From assembly GCA_019119575.1 (NCBI GenBank), contig DWWT01000005.1, positions 1 through 60,112 of the forward strand: a DNA stretch of 60,112 nucleotides, read 5' to 3'. The notes under the pieces are model-generated. The model was given only the letters and a program-made list of their open reading frames with translations. It did no database searches and had not been told where the DNA came from. Source of the DNA: Candidatus Enterocloster excrementipullorum. Its GTDB lineage: Bacteria; Bacillota; Clostridia; Lachnospirales; Lachnospiraceae. How positions within the stretch are numbered: position 1 is the stretch's first letter; each line of letters begins with the position of its first letter. The position numbers were made by a program, and so were the translations under genes. Positions 1 through 7,558 of the stretch are shown here, in pieces.

Positions 1-114
1 TCTTCTCTTCCCCCATCGTCCCATCCCTCACCTTCAGCAGAATATGTCTATTATAACACCAAAAAGTATGCTACACTATCCCCAGAGTATTTTGCACAGG
101 GGGAAAGACATTCC
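1..114. promoter_or_regulatory. Divergent intergenic region upstream of the UvrA-like gene
   Basis: A TATAAT -10 hexamer reads leftward at 50-55, followed by an AAGGTGAGG Shine-Dalgarno-like stretch and an ATG at 14-16, so a minus-strand gene may start here and run off the left edge with only five codons visible. On the plus strand, AGGGGGAAAG upstream of 115 can serve as the ribosome binding site of the UvrA-like gene. No clear -35 box was found for either direction. Confidence 0.3.
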
Positions 115-2604
115 ATGATTAATAAAATTAAAATCCGCGGAGCAAGAGTCCATAACCTGAAAAATATTGATGTGGATGTACCTCTCAATCAAATTGTCGG
201 CATTGCCGGGCTCTCCGGTTCCGGCAAATCCTCCCTCGCCCTGGGCGTTCTCTACGCCGAGGGCTCTCGTCGGTATCTGGACGCCCTCTCTACCTACACA
301 AGACGGCGGATGACCCAGGCGTCCAAAGCGCAGGTGGACGAGGTTCTCTACGTCCCGGCCGCCCTTGCCCTGCACCAGCGCCCGGGTGTTCCGGGAATCC
401 GCAGCACCTTCGGCACGGGCACGGAGCTTTTGAACAGCCTCCGCCTTATGTATTCCCGGCTTGCCAGCCACAGATGCCCAAATGGGCACTACCTCCCTCC
501 CACTCTGGCGGTGGCCGCAGGCCAGGAGCTCATCTGCCCGGAGTGCGGCGCAAGATTTTTTGCGCCTTCCGCCGAGGAACTGGCCTTCAACAGTCAGGGG
601 GCCTGCCGCACCTGTGACGGCACGGGGATTGTCCGCACCGTGGATCGGGCCTCCCTGGTTCCGGACGAATCCCTCTCCATCGACCAGGGCGCCGTGGCGC
701 CGTGGAATTCTCTGATGTGGTCCCTGATGACGGATGTGTGCCGCGCCATGGGGGTGCGCACCGACGTGCCCTTCTGCCAGCTCACGGACAAAGAAAAGGA
801 TATCGTGTACAACGGCCCGGCGGAGAAAAAGCATATTCTGTATCAGTCAAAAAATACCAACCAGGCAGGGGAGCTGGATTTTACCTATTTTAACGCTGTG
901 TATACCGTGGAAAATGCCCTGGCAAAGGTCAAGGACGAGAAGGGCATGAAGCGGGTGGAAAAGTTTTTGAAACAGGATGTGTGCCCGGACTGCGGCGGCA
1001 CCCGGCTGTCCCCCCAGGCCAGATCCCCTCTGCTCCGGGGAATCTCCTTAGATGCAGCCTGCAAAATGACCCTTTCCGAACTTGTCCAATGGGTAGCGGA
1101 CGTCCCCCTTTCCCTCCCAGAAGAAATGCGTCCCATGGCGCAAAGCATCTGCGAATCCTTCCAGACCGCAGCAAAGCGGCTCATGGACCTGGGCCTGGGC
1201 TATCTCTCCCTTGACCGCGCCTCCTCCACCCTCTCCACCGGAGAACGGCAGCGGATGCAGCTGGCGCGGGCCGTGCGGAACCGGACCACCGGCGTGCTCT
1301 ACGTGCTGGACGAGCCGTCCATCGGCCTGCATCCCTCCAACATTGTGGGGCTTACCGGCGTCATGGAGGACTTGATTGCCGATGGAAATTCCGTGATTCT
1401 GGTAGACCATGACGCCCAGATTCTCGCAAAAGCCGACTGGCTCATCGAGATGGGCCCGGGAGCCGGGGCGGATGGGGGCCGGGTGATTGCCGAGGGGACA
1501 CCGGCGGAGCTTGCCGGGAATCCTCATTCCCAAATCGGCCCCTTCCTCACAGATGCCGCTCCGTCTCAGGTAAGAGACCGGGCTGATTCTGTCCGCATGT
1601 TTGACATCGGCGAAATTTCCCTTTCCACATCCTCCATCCACACCGTAAAGCCCCTCACGGTCCGCATTCCCAAGGGACGGCTGACCGCGGTGACCGGCGT
1701 GTCCGGCTCCGGCAAGACCACCCTGATTCTGGAAAGCCTGGTTCCCGGCCTGGAGGCAGTCATCCACGGCAAAAAGCTTCCCGCCCATGTGCGGTCTATA
1801 GAGGCAAAAGGCATCAGCCAGGTAAAGCTCATTGACGCCACGCCCATCGGCATCAACGTCCGCTCCACGGTGGCTACCTACGCCAATGTCCATGATGAGC
1901 TGCGGAAAATTTTCGCCAGAACTGCGGACGCCAAAGCTCTTGGATATAAGGCAGGGGACTTTTCCTACAACACCGGAAAGCTGCGCTGTCCTACCTGTGA
2001 CGGAACCGGGGCAATCAGCCTGGACGTGCAGTTTCTCCCGGATGTGGAGATTCCCTGCCCGGACTGCCGCGGCTCCCGGTACGGAAAGGATGCTGCGAAA
2101 ATCCGCTACACCGGCAGGGCGGCCAGGGCGTATTCCCTCCCGGAGCTGATGGCTATGGACATCAACACCGCCCTTACCGCCTGCGAGGATTTAAAAACCG
2201 TCTGCCAGCGGCTTCGCATCCTCCAAAATCTGGGGCTCGGCTATCTGACCCTGGGGGAGGAGACGCCCAGCCTTTCCGGCGGGGAGGCCCAGCGCCTGAA
2301 GCTTGCCAGCGAGATGGGCCGTGAGCAGTCGGACTCTGTGTTTATCTTTGACGAGCCCACCATCGGCCTGCACCCCCTGGACGTCCGGACGCTTCTGGGG
2401 GTATTCCAGACCCTGATTGACAATGGCGGTACCGTGGTGGTGATTGAGCACGATCTGGATGTGATCCGCAGCGCGGACTACATCATCGATATGGGGCCCG
2501 GCGGCGGCGAGGAGGGCGGCCGCATCGTGGCATCCGGCACGCCGGAGGAAATTGTGCGCACACCGGAGAGCTGCACGGGAAGGTATCTTAGGAGGGACGA
2601 ATGA
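115..2604 (+). CDS. UvrA-like ABC-ATPase (short excinuclease A paralogue)
   Basis: The protein has 829 residues and tandem ABC ATPase halves of the UvrA type. Seen: Walker A GLSGSGKSS at about residues 32-40 and GVSGSGKTT at about 527-535, ABC signatures LSTGERQR (about 372) and LSGGEAQR (about 719), DEPSIGLHP and DEPTIGLHP Walker B segments, and CxxC zinc-binding pairs near 140-165, 290 and 625-650. Canonical UvrA has about 940 residues; here the region that in UvrA carries the UvrB-binding domain is short. That is the pattern of UvrA2-type paralogues, which act in DNA damage or drug tolerance rather than as the main nucleotide-excision subunit; this assignment is inference. The gene overlaps the next one by 4 nt (ATGA), so the two are translationally coupled. 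Confidence 0.9.
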   Translation: MINKIKIRGARVHNLKNIDVDVPLNQIVGIAGLSGSGKSSLALGVLYAEGSRRYLDALSTYTRRRMTQASKAQVDEVLYVPAALALHQRPGVPGIRSTFGTGTELLNSLRLMYSRLASHRCPNGHYLPPTLAVAAGQELICPECGARFFAPSAEELAFNSQGACRTCDGTGIVRTVDRASLVPDESLSIDQGAVAPWNSLMWSLMTDVCRAMGVRTDVPFCQLTDKEKDIVYNGPAEKKHILYQSKNTNQAGELDFTYFNAVYTVENALAKVKDEKGMKRVEKFLKQDVCPDCGGTRLSPQARSPLLRGISLDAACKMTLSELVQWVADVPLSLPEEMRPMAQSICESFQTAAKRLMDLGLGYLSLDRASSTLSTGERQRMQLARAVRNRTTGVLYVLDEPSIGLHPSNIVGLTGVMEDLIADGNSVILVDHDAQILAKADWLIEMGPGAGADGGRVIAEGTPAELAGNPHSQIGPFLTDAAPSQVRDRADSVRMFDIGEISLSTSSIHTVKPLTVRIPKGRLTAVTGVSGSGKTTLILESLVPGLEAVIHGKKLPAHVRSIEAKGISQVKLIDATPIGINVRSTVATYANVHDELRKIFARTADAKALGYKAGDFSYNTGKLRCPTCDGTGAISLDVQFLPDVEIPCPDCRGSRYGKDAAKIRYTGRAARAYSLPELMAMDINTALTACEDLKTVCQRLRILQNLGLGYLTLGEETPSLSGGEAQRLKLASEMGREQSDSVFIFDEPTIGLHPLDVRTLLGVFQTLIDNGGTVVVIEHDLDVIRSADYIIDMGPGGGEEGGRIVASGTPEEIVRTPESCTGRYLRRDE

Positions 2605-2918
2605 GACTATTTATCGCAATCCAACTTTCGGACGAAATAAAAAAAGCCCTTGTGGGCTATATGCATGACCTGAAAAAGCAGGGGGTGGAGGGAAACCAAA
2701 AGCTGGCTGCCTATGTGAAAGCACTCAGGGCCGCCCTGTCCGCCGAAGAAGTCCCCTGCGATACGGATAAGTTTATCCCCCACATCACCCTGATCCGCAA
2801 AGCCTCCGCAAAAAAGCCCATACAGACGCCTCTGCCGAAGGCGGATATGATGGTGAAAAAGGCATCTCTTATGAAATCGGAACAGAAAAACGGAAAAGTG
2901 TCCTACAGAGAACTGTAA
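2601..2918 (+). CDS. thpR: 2'-5' RNA ligase / RNA 2',3'-cyclic phosphodiesterase, internally deleted
   Basis: The product has 105 residues. Its N-terminus (MRLFIAIQL) and C-terminal half (HITLIRKA, then KKASLMKSE) match the ThpR/LigT two-histidine phosphoesterase family, whose members have about 180-190 residues and two HxT motifs. Only the second motif, HITL near residue 63, is present. The segment that should carry the first HxT motif is missing, and the reading frame jumps from the sequence ending KKQGVEGN to QKLAAYVKALRAAL, which normally lies far downstream. This reads as an in-frame internal deletion of roughly 75 residues. Lacking half of the active site, the product is probably inactive. 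It is coupled to the UvrA-like gene by an ATGA overlap. Confidence 0.75.
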   Translation: MRLFIAIQLSDEIKKALVGYMHDLKKQGVEGNQKLAAYVKALRAALSAEEVPCDTDKFIPHITLIRKASAKKPIQTPLPKADMMVKKASLMKSEQKNGKVSYREL

Positions 2919-2947
2919 GACAAAAAATCATCTCAAATCTGACTTTT

Positions 2948-3310
2948 TCATTTCCCAGGGCAGGCAATCTCCATCATCGCCTCAATTACCTGGTGGAGCA
3001 GCTTGGCCTGCTGTGTGTCTGCCGCCTTATAGTACACCTCTTTCCCCTCTCTCCGGCTCGTGATCAGATTCCCGGCCTTGAGCTGTTTTAAATGATGGGA
3101 AACCGCAGGGCTGCTCATCTCAACCATGGAGGATATATTGATCACGCACTCCTCACAGTGGCACAGCAGCCAGAAAATACGCACGCGGCTTCCGTCCCCG
3201 AGCTGCTTAAAAATCTCCGCCACCGTCTGAAACATCTCCGAGCTGGGCACCTGATCCAGCTCTTTTTCTATCTGCTGTCCGTGATCATGCGGCAGTCTTG
3301 TGCATTCCAT
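2948..3310 (-). CDS. ArsR/SmtB-family metal-responsive repressor
   Basis: This is a 120-residue winged-helix protein. The start at 3310 is chosen because AGGAGG lies 7 nt upstream; a longer frame to 3346 has no such signal. Residues about 50-57 (CHCEEC) sit at the start of the segment that in CadC/SmtB relatives carries the metal-sensing cysteines (the ELCVCD position), followed by the recognition helix SSPAVSHHLKQLK and the wing SRREGKEVYY. The family binds operator DNA in the apo form and releases it when Zn, Cd or Pb binds. The gene diverges from the HMA/ATPase pair, and an AT-rich inverted repeat just after that operon's -10 box is a likely operator. Confidence 0.88.
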   Translation of the reverse strand: MECTRLPHDHGQQIEKELDQVPSSEMFQTVAEIFKQLGDGSRVRIFWLLCHCEECVINISSMVEMSSPAVSHHLKQLKAGNLITSRREGKEVYYKAADTQQAKLLHQVIEAMMEIACPGK

Positions 3311-3350
3311 AACGCGCTCCTCCTTGCTGAATAAATGCGTACCCATATTG

Positions 3351-3394
3351 TAACTATTCAGGACGGCGCATCTTCTTGCCGTCCTGAACTGCTA
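3351..3394. repeat. Palindromic dispersed repeat, copy 1
   Basis: TTCAGGACGGC at 3357-3367 is perfectly inverted at 3378-3388 with a 10-nt loop. The flanks GTAAC and CTAC partly extend the symmetry. The left arm GTAACTATTCAGGACGGC is closely matched at 46109-46126 and by the arms of the palindrome at 31190-31243. It could be a REP/MITE-like element or a shared hairpin in the ArsR-HMA intergenic region. Confidence 0.6.
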
Positions 3395-3454
3395 CCCTAT
3401 ATTTTATCATACGGAAAAGAATCAAGTAAACCAGATTTTTCTTTGCAAAATCTA

Positions 3455-3512
3455 TTGACTTTTGTGTACGGCGGGCATATAATCAAATTATCAATTAAAC
3501 ATATATTTAATT
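3455..3512 (+). promoter_or_regulatory. Promoter and candidate ArsR operator for the metal-efflux operon
   Basis: TTGACT at 3455-3460 and TATAAT at 3478-3483 are separated by 17 nt. Directly downstream, AATTAAA (3493-3499) is inverted as TTTAATT (3506-3512), placing a 20-bp palindrome across the expected transcription start. Position and base composition fit CadC/SmtB-type operators; binding is inferred. Confidence 0.65.
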
Positions 3513-3548
3513 ATTCAATCAAAAATAAAAAAAGGAGAATGGGGAACA

Positions 3549-3767
3549 ATGAAAAAGTCTTACAAGATCGAGGTCGACTGTGCAAACTGTGCAAACAAGA
3601 TGGAGCAGGCCGCTCAAAAAACGGAAGGCGTCAAAAACGCAACCGTAAACTTCATGATGTTGAAGATGAACGTTGAATTTGAGGAGGGCCAGGATCCGAA
3701 GACCGTCATGCAGGCCGTCCGCGCAAACTGCAAAAAGGTTGAGGATGACTGCGAAATTTATCTGTAA
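3549..3767 (+). CDS. Free-standing heavy-metal-associated (HMA) domain protein
   Basis: This 72-residue protein has the ferredoxin-like HMA pattern: the metal-binding motif DCANCAN with C11 and C14, then TEGVKNATVNF and a C-terminal strand ending in CEIYL. A DCxxC loop is typical of the N-terminal domains of Zn/Cd/Pb ATPases, whereas copper chaperones usually have MxCxxC. The next gene encodes a P1B ATPase with no N-terminal HMA domain, so this protein probably supplies that domain in trans. It starts from a strong AAAAAGGAGA ribosome binding site and lies 40 nt before the ATPase. Confidence 0.88.
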   Translation: MKKSYKIEVDCANCANKMEQAAQKTEGVKNATVNFMMLKMNVEFEEGQDPKTVMQAVRANCKKVEDDCEIYL

Positions 3768-3807
3768 AAATTTCCCGGAGTAAATACCGCGAGGAGGCCG
3801 TATTATC

Positions 3808-5694
3808 ATGACAAAAAAGCAGAGAACCATGCTCATCCGCATTCTGGCAGCCGCCGCCATGCTGATTGCCCTGCAGTTCATTCCGGCTGTGGGGGCGGCG
3901 CGGTTTCTTTTATATATGATTCCTTACCTCACCATCGGATATGATATTCTGATAAAGGCGGGAAAGGGAATTAAAAACCGCCAGGTCTTTGACGAAAATT
4001 TTCTGATGGCCGTAGCCACCGTGGGCGCCATCGCCCTGGCCCTCTCTGAGGAGAATGGGGATTACACCGAGGCCATCGCTGTTATGCTGTTCTACCAGGT
4101 CGGCGAGTGGTTCCAGAGCTACGCTGTCGGAAAAAGCCGCCGCAACATCAGCGAGCTCATGGATATCCGTCCTGATTATGCCAATTTGGAAAAGGATGGA
4201 ACGCTGGAAAAAACAGACCCGGATGAGGTGGAAATCGGAAGCATTATCGTGGTACAGCCCGGGGAGAAGGTGCCCATTGACGGTATTATCATAGAAGGCT
4301 CTTCCACCCTGAACACAAGCGCCCTCACCGGCGAGAGCCTTCCCAGAGACGCAAAGGCCGGGGATGCCATCATCAGCGGCTGCATCAACATGACCGGCGT
4401 CCTGCGAATCCGGACCACAAAGGAATTCGGCGAATCCACCGTATCGAAAATCCTGGATTTGGTTGAGAATGCCAGTTCCCGCAAGTCCCGGTCCGAAGCA
4501 TTCATCTCCAAGTTCGCCCGAATCTACACGCCTGCTGTGTGCTATGCCGCCCTGGTGCTGGCCTTCCTGCCTCCCATTGTGCGGCTGGCCTTTATGGGGC
4601 TTCCCGGAGACTGGGGCACCTGGATTTACCGCGCTCTGACTTTCCTCGTCATAAGCTGTCCCTGCGCGCTGGTTATCAGCATTCCTTTAAGCTTTTTTGC
4701 CGGAATCGGCGGGGCGAGCAATGCCGGCGTCCTGGTCAAGGGCTCCAATTACCTGGAAACCCTGTCCCAGACAAAAATTGTTGTATTTGACAAGACCGGA
4801 ACTCTGACCCAGGGCGTGTTTGCGGTCAGCGGGATCCATCACAGCCAGTTAGAGGATGCGAAGCTCCTGGAGTACGCCGCCCTGGCGGAGAGCGCCTCCT
4901 CCCACCCCATCAGCAAGAGTATTCAGAAGGCATATGGGAAGGAAATTGACCGCAGCCGCGTATCGGATATCCGGGAAATCAGCGGCAATGGAGTCATCGC
5001 AAAAGTGGACGGAATCGAGGTCGCTGCGGGCAACGACAAGCTCATGGACCACCTGGGCATCTCCTATATTCCCTGCCGCAGCGTGGGCACCATCATCCAT
5101 ATGGCGGTAGACGGAACGTACGCAGGCCACATCTTAATCTCGGATATCGTAAAGCCCCACGCAAAGGAAGCCATTCAGGCTCTGAAAGCCTCCGGCGTGC
5201 GCAGGATTGTTATGCTCACCGGCGACTCCCGCAGGGTAGCGGAGCAGGTTGCCAAAGAACTGGGCGTGGACGAAGTTCACAGCGAGCTCCTCCCCGCCGA
5301 CAAGGTTGCCAAGGTAGAAGAACTGCTGAAGGCCAAGCCTGACAAAGAAAAGCTGGCGTTTGTGGGAGACGGAATCAATGACGCGCCGGTTCTTGGCCGT
5401 GCGGATATCGGCATCGCCATGGGCGCCATGGGTTCCGACGCGGCCATCGAGGCAGCCGATGTGGTCCTTATGGACGACGATCCCCTGCAGATTCCCAAGG
5501 CCGTTAAGATATCCCGCAAGTGTCTGGGAATCGTGTACCAGAATATCGTATTCGCCATCGGCGTCAAGCTGATCTGCCTGGCCCTGGGCGCTTTAGGCAT
5601 CGCCAACATGTGGCTGGCTATCTTTGCGGATGTGGGCGTAATGATCATCGCCGTACTCAACGCCATACGGGCGCTGTTTGTTAAAAATTTGTAG
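3808..5694 (+). CDS. Heavy-metal-translocating P1B-type ATPase, Zn/Cd/Pb type
   Basis: This 628-residue membrane pump exports divalent soft metals at the expense of ATP. Seen: the TGES actuator motif, the membrane CPC motif at C284-P-C286, the phosphorylation motif DKTGTLT with D328, the SSHP motif of the nucleotide domain, GDGIND, and a final membrane segment containing IFADVGVMIIAVLNA. The DVG aspartate in the last helices is characteristic of the ZntA/CadA (P1B-2) subgroup, so Zn2+, Cd2+ and Pb2+ are more likely substrates than copper. There is no N-terminal HMA domain; the upstream 72-residue protein carries it. The operon faces an ArsR repressor and ends in a hairpin terminator. Confidence 0.92.
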   Translation: MTKKQRTMLIRILAAAAMLIALQFIPAVGAARFLLYMIPYLTIGYDILIKAGKGIKNRQVFDENFLMAVATVGAIALALSEENGDYTEAIAVMLFYQVGEWFQSYAVGKSRRNISELMDIRPDYANLEKDGTLEKTDPDEVEIGSIIVVQPGEKVPIDGIIIEGSSTLNTSALTGESLPRDAKAGDAIISGCINMTGVLRIRTTKEFGESTVSKILDLVENASSRKSRSEAFISKFARIYTPAVCYAALVLAFLPPIVRLAFMGLPGDWGTWIYRALTFLVISCPCALVISIPLSFFAGIGGASNAGVLVKGSNYLETLSQTKIVVFDKTGTLTQGVFAVSGIHHSQLEDAKLLEYAALAESASSHPISKSIQKAYGKEIDRSRVSDIREISGNGVIAKVDGIEVAAGNDKLMDHLGISYIPCRSVGTIIHMAVDGTYAGHILISDIVKPHAKEAIQALKASGVRRIVMLTGDSRRVAEQVAKELGVDEVHSELLPADKVAKVEELLKAKPDKEKLAFVGDGINDAPVLGRADIGIAMGAMGSDAAIEAADVVLMDDDPLQIPKAVKISRKCLGIVYQNIVFAIGVKLICLALGALGIANMWLAIFADVGVMIIAVLNAIRALFVKNL

Positions 5695-5707
5695 ATATAT
5701 GCACGCT

Positions 5708-5908
5708 CTAAGACGCTGCTTCCTCATATCCTGCCTGATAAGAGGAGGCAGCCTTTTTTTCTTTGCTTTCCCGGACGCACTGCTTCTGCGTATTCTGTCC
5801 ATGCCTGTCCTTTCGGACATCATTCAAAAAATTATCAATCTTTGCCATACCATGGTATCCCCAAAACAGGGCTATCAATAAAACAAACAGCAGAACAAGC
5901 TCTCTCAT
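5708..5908 (-). CDS. Small single-pass membrane protein
   Basis: The protein has 66 residues. The start at 5908 follows a purine-rich AGGAAAGGGG ribosome binding site. Residues 1-18 (MRELVLLFVLLIALFWGY) form one membrane helix; the rest is a charged tail, KIDNFLNDVRKDRHG and onward. I do not recognise a named family. Its 3' end overlaps the ATPase terminator on the opposite strand. It is transcribed divergently from the M20 hydrolase. Function unknown. Confidence 0.6.
   Translation of the reverse strand: MRELVLLFVLLIALFWGYHGMAKIDNFLNDVRKDRHGQNTQKQCVRESKEKKAASSYQAGYEEAAS
5715..5761 (+). terminator. Rho-independent terminator of the metal-efflux operon
   Basis: GCTGCTTCCTC at 5715-5725 pairs with GAGGAGGCAGC at 5742-5752 (one G-U pair), followed by eight T residues. 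It lies inside the 3' end of the convergent small membrane-protein gene. Confidence 0.8.
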
Positions 5909-5964
5909 TTTTTCCCCTTTCCTATTACGGATATAACATATTTGAGCTAAATACGGCATTAATA

Positions 5965-5981
5965 AATACATTGTGTGTATT
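5965..5981. promoter_or_regulatory. Candidate operator in the divergent 5908-6102 intergenic region
   Basis: AATACA and TGTATT are inverted around a 5-nt spacer, and another AATACA follows at 5985. The region lies between the small membrane-protein gene and the M20 hydrolase gene. No convincing promoter hexamers were identified, and the regulator is unknown. Confidence 0.3.
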
Positions 5982-6101
5982 AAGAATACATAAAGATTAT
6001 GCTGCCGCTGTTTTCGGACATACTTCGGATTTTTGTTTTACAAATGAAGATTTTTTCATTAATATAAAGACAGATTTAAAAGTAATTTTAAGGAGGAAGC
6101 T

Positions 6102-7442
6102 ATGAACAGCACAGAACAGAGAATCATCCAGCTTATCGAGGAACACAAAGAAGAAATCATCCAAATCGGACGGTCTATTTGGCAGCATCCGGAACTCGGC
6201 TATAAGGAATTTCGCACATCCCGGCTTTTCTGTGACTTTGTCAAAAAATTCGGGCTGGAATCCGAACAAAACCTGGCCATTACCGGCGCAAAAGCCTATC
6301 TGAAAGACAAAAAGGAGGGCGATATCACAGTCTCCCTGATCGGTGAAATGGACGCCCTTCCCATGGCGGACAGTCCGCACGCCAATCCCGAAACCGGGGC
6401 CGCTCACTGCTGCGGCCACAATGCCCAGATGGCAGGAATGATGGGCGCTCTTTTTGCCCTGGCAGATCCGCAGGTGCGGGAGGCCATGGATGGAAACGTA
6501 GTGTTCTTTGCCGTCCCTTCCGAAGAATATGTGGAGATGGAATTCAAGCACGGCCTTATGCAAGAGGGAAAGATCCGTTACGGCGGCGGAAAATCGGAGC
6601 TCATCCGCATCGGAGCCTTTGACGGCATCGATATCGCGGTGGGACATCACATTGCCCCGTCTGTCACAGCCTCCATTTCCAATCACAAGACAAACGGCTT
6701 TTTAAGCAAAATCATACGCTACCAAGGTCTCTCCTCCCATGCAGCCGATGCGCCGGAACGGGGAGTAGACGCTTTAAATGCGGCAAATCTCGCCCTCCAT
6801 GCCCTTCAGATCCAGCAGGAATCCTACCGCGATCAGGATACGGTGCGTGTCCACGGCTATATCGCAAACGGAGGGGAGGCTATGAATATCATCGCGGATA
6901 CGGCTGTCATGGAATACTCCGTCCGCGCAAACAATCTTCCGGCCATTGAAGACGCAAACCGCAAGTTTGACCGTTCTATGCGGGCGGGTGCTGTCGCCAC
7001 GGGCTGCGGAGCCAGCATTGTCACCATGCCGGGGTATCTCCCCACAATTCCTGTAAAGGACACCCGCGCAATCCTCGAGGCCATTGAAGAGGGCGCCGGC
7101 ACCTATCCGGTCACGAAAGAGGATCCCGGCATCATTTCGGGCGGTTCCACAGATTTCGGGGATGTGTCCCACTTGATGCCTCTGCTCCAATTTAACACCG
7201 GCGGATACTCCCACGAGCTCCACAACAAACAAACACAACCCACAGACGAATATCTGGCTTATGTGGTCACCGCAAAAATATTTGCCCTGACCGCCTACAA
7301 ACTCCTCAAAAACAAGGCGGAATACGCAAAAGCTCTCCTGAAAGACTTCACCCCCGTCATGACAAAGGAAGAGTATATCCGTTATATGGACGCGCATAAT
7401 GTCACGGAATCGATTCCCATGAAACCCGTTATATTTCCGTAA
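6102..7442 (+). CDS. M20-family amidohydrolase / carboxypeptidase
   Basis: This 446-residue cytosolic metallo-hydrolase belongs to the M20D group, which includes aminobenzoyl-glutamate and hippurate hydrolases. Seen: IWQHPELGYKEFRTS near the N-terminus, GEMDALPM with the metal-binding Asp, CCGHNAQMAG with a metal-binding His, PSEEYVEM with the catalytic Glu pair, and a late SGGSTDFGDVSH metal-site segment. The usual CGHDxH is altered to CGHNAQ, as in AbgB-like relatives, so an acylated amino acid or small dipeptide substrate is more likely than a long peptide; the exact substrate cannot be read from sequence. An AAGGAGG site lies 6 nt before the ATG. The gene is probably monocistronic, because about 115 nt separate it from the protease gene. 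Confidence 0.88.
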   Translation: MNSTEQRIIQLIEEHKEEIIQIGRSIWQHPELGYKEFRTSRLFCDFVKKFGLESEQNLAITGAKAYLKDKKEGDITVSLIGEMDALPMADSPHANPETGAAHCCGHNAQMAGMMGALFALADPQVREAMDGNVVFFAVPSEEYVEMEFKHGLMQEGKIRYGGGKSELIRIGAFDGIDIAVGHHIAPSVTASISNHKTNGFLSKIIRYQGLSSHAADAPERGVDALNAANLALHALQIQQESYRDQDTVRVHGYIANGGEAMNIIADTAVMEYSVRANNLPAIEDANRKFDRSMRAGAVATGCGASIVTMPGYLPTIPVKDTRAILEAIEEGAGTYPVTKEDPGIISGGSTDFGDVSHLMPLLQFNTGGYSHELHNKQTQPTDEYLAYVVTAKIFALTAYKLLKNKAEYAKALLKDFTPVMTKEEYIRYMDAHNVTESIPMKPVIFP

Positions 7443-7558
7443 ATTTTATGAAATTTTTATTCTTCTGTAACCTCCTTGTTAGAAGTCCATGGCATACTTT
7501 TTAACAGATAGTACCATGCAGAGCACATCCGCCCTGCGGTATAAAAAGGAGTGATTAC

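Noticed and set aside
3335..3676. 113-codon plus-strand frame covering the arsR-HMA intergenic region
   Set aside because: It runs across a palindrome, a promoter and the start of the HMA gene in another frame, so it is a chance frame.
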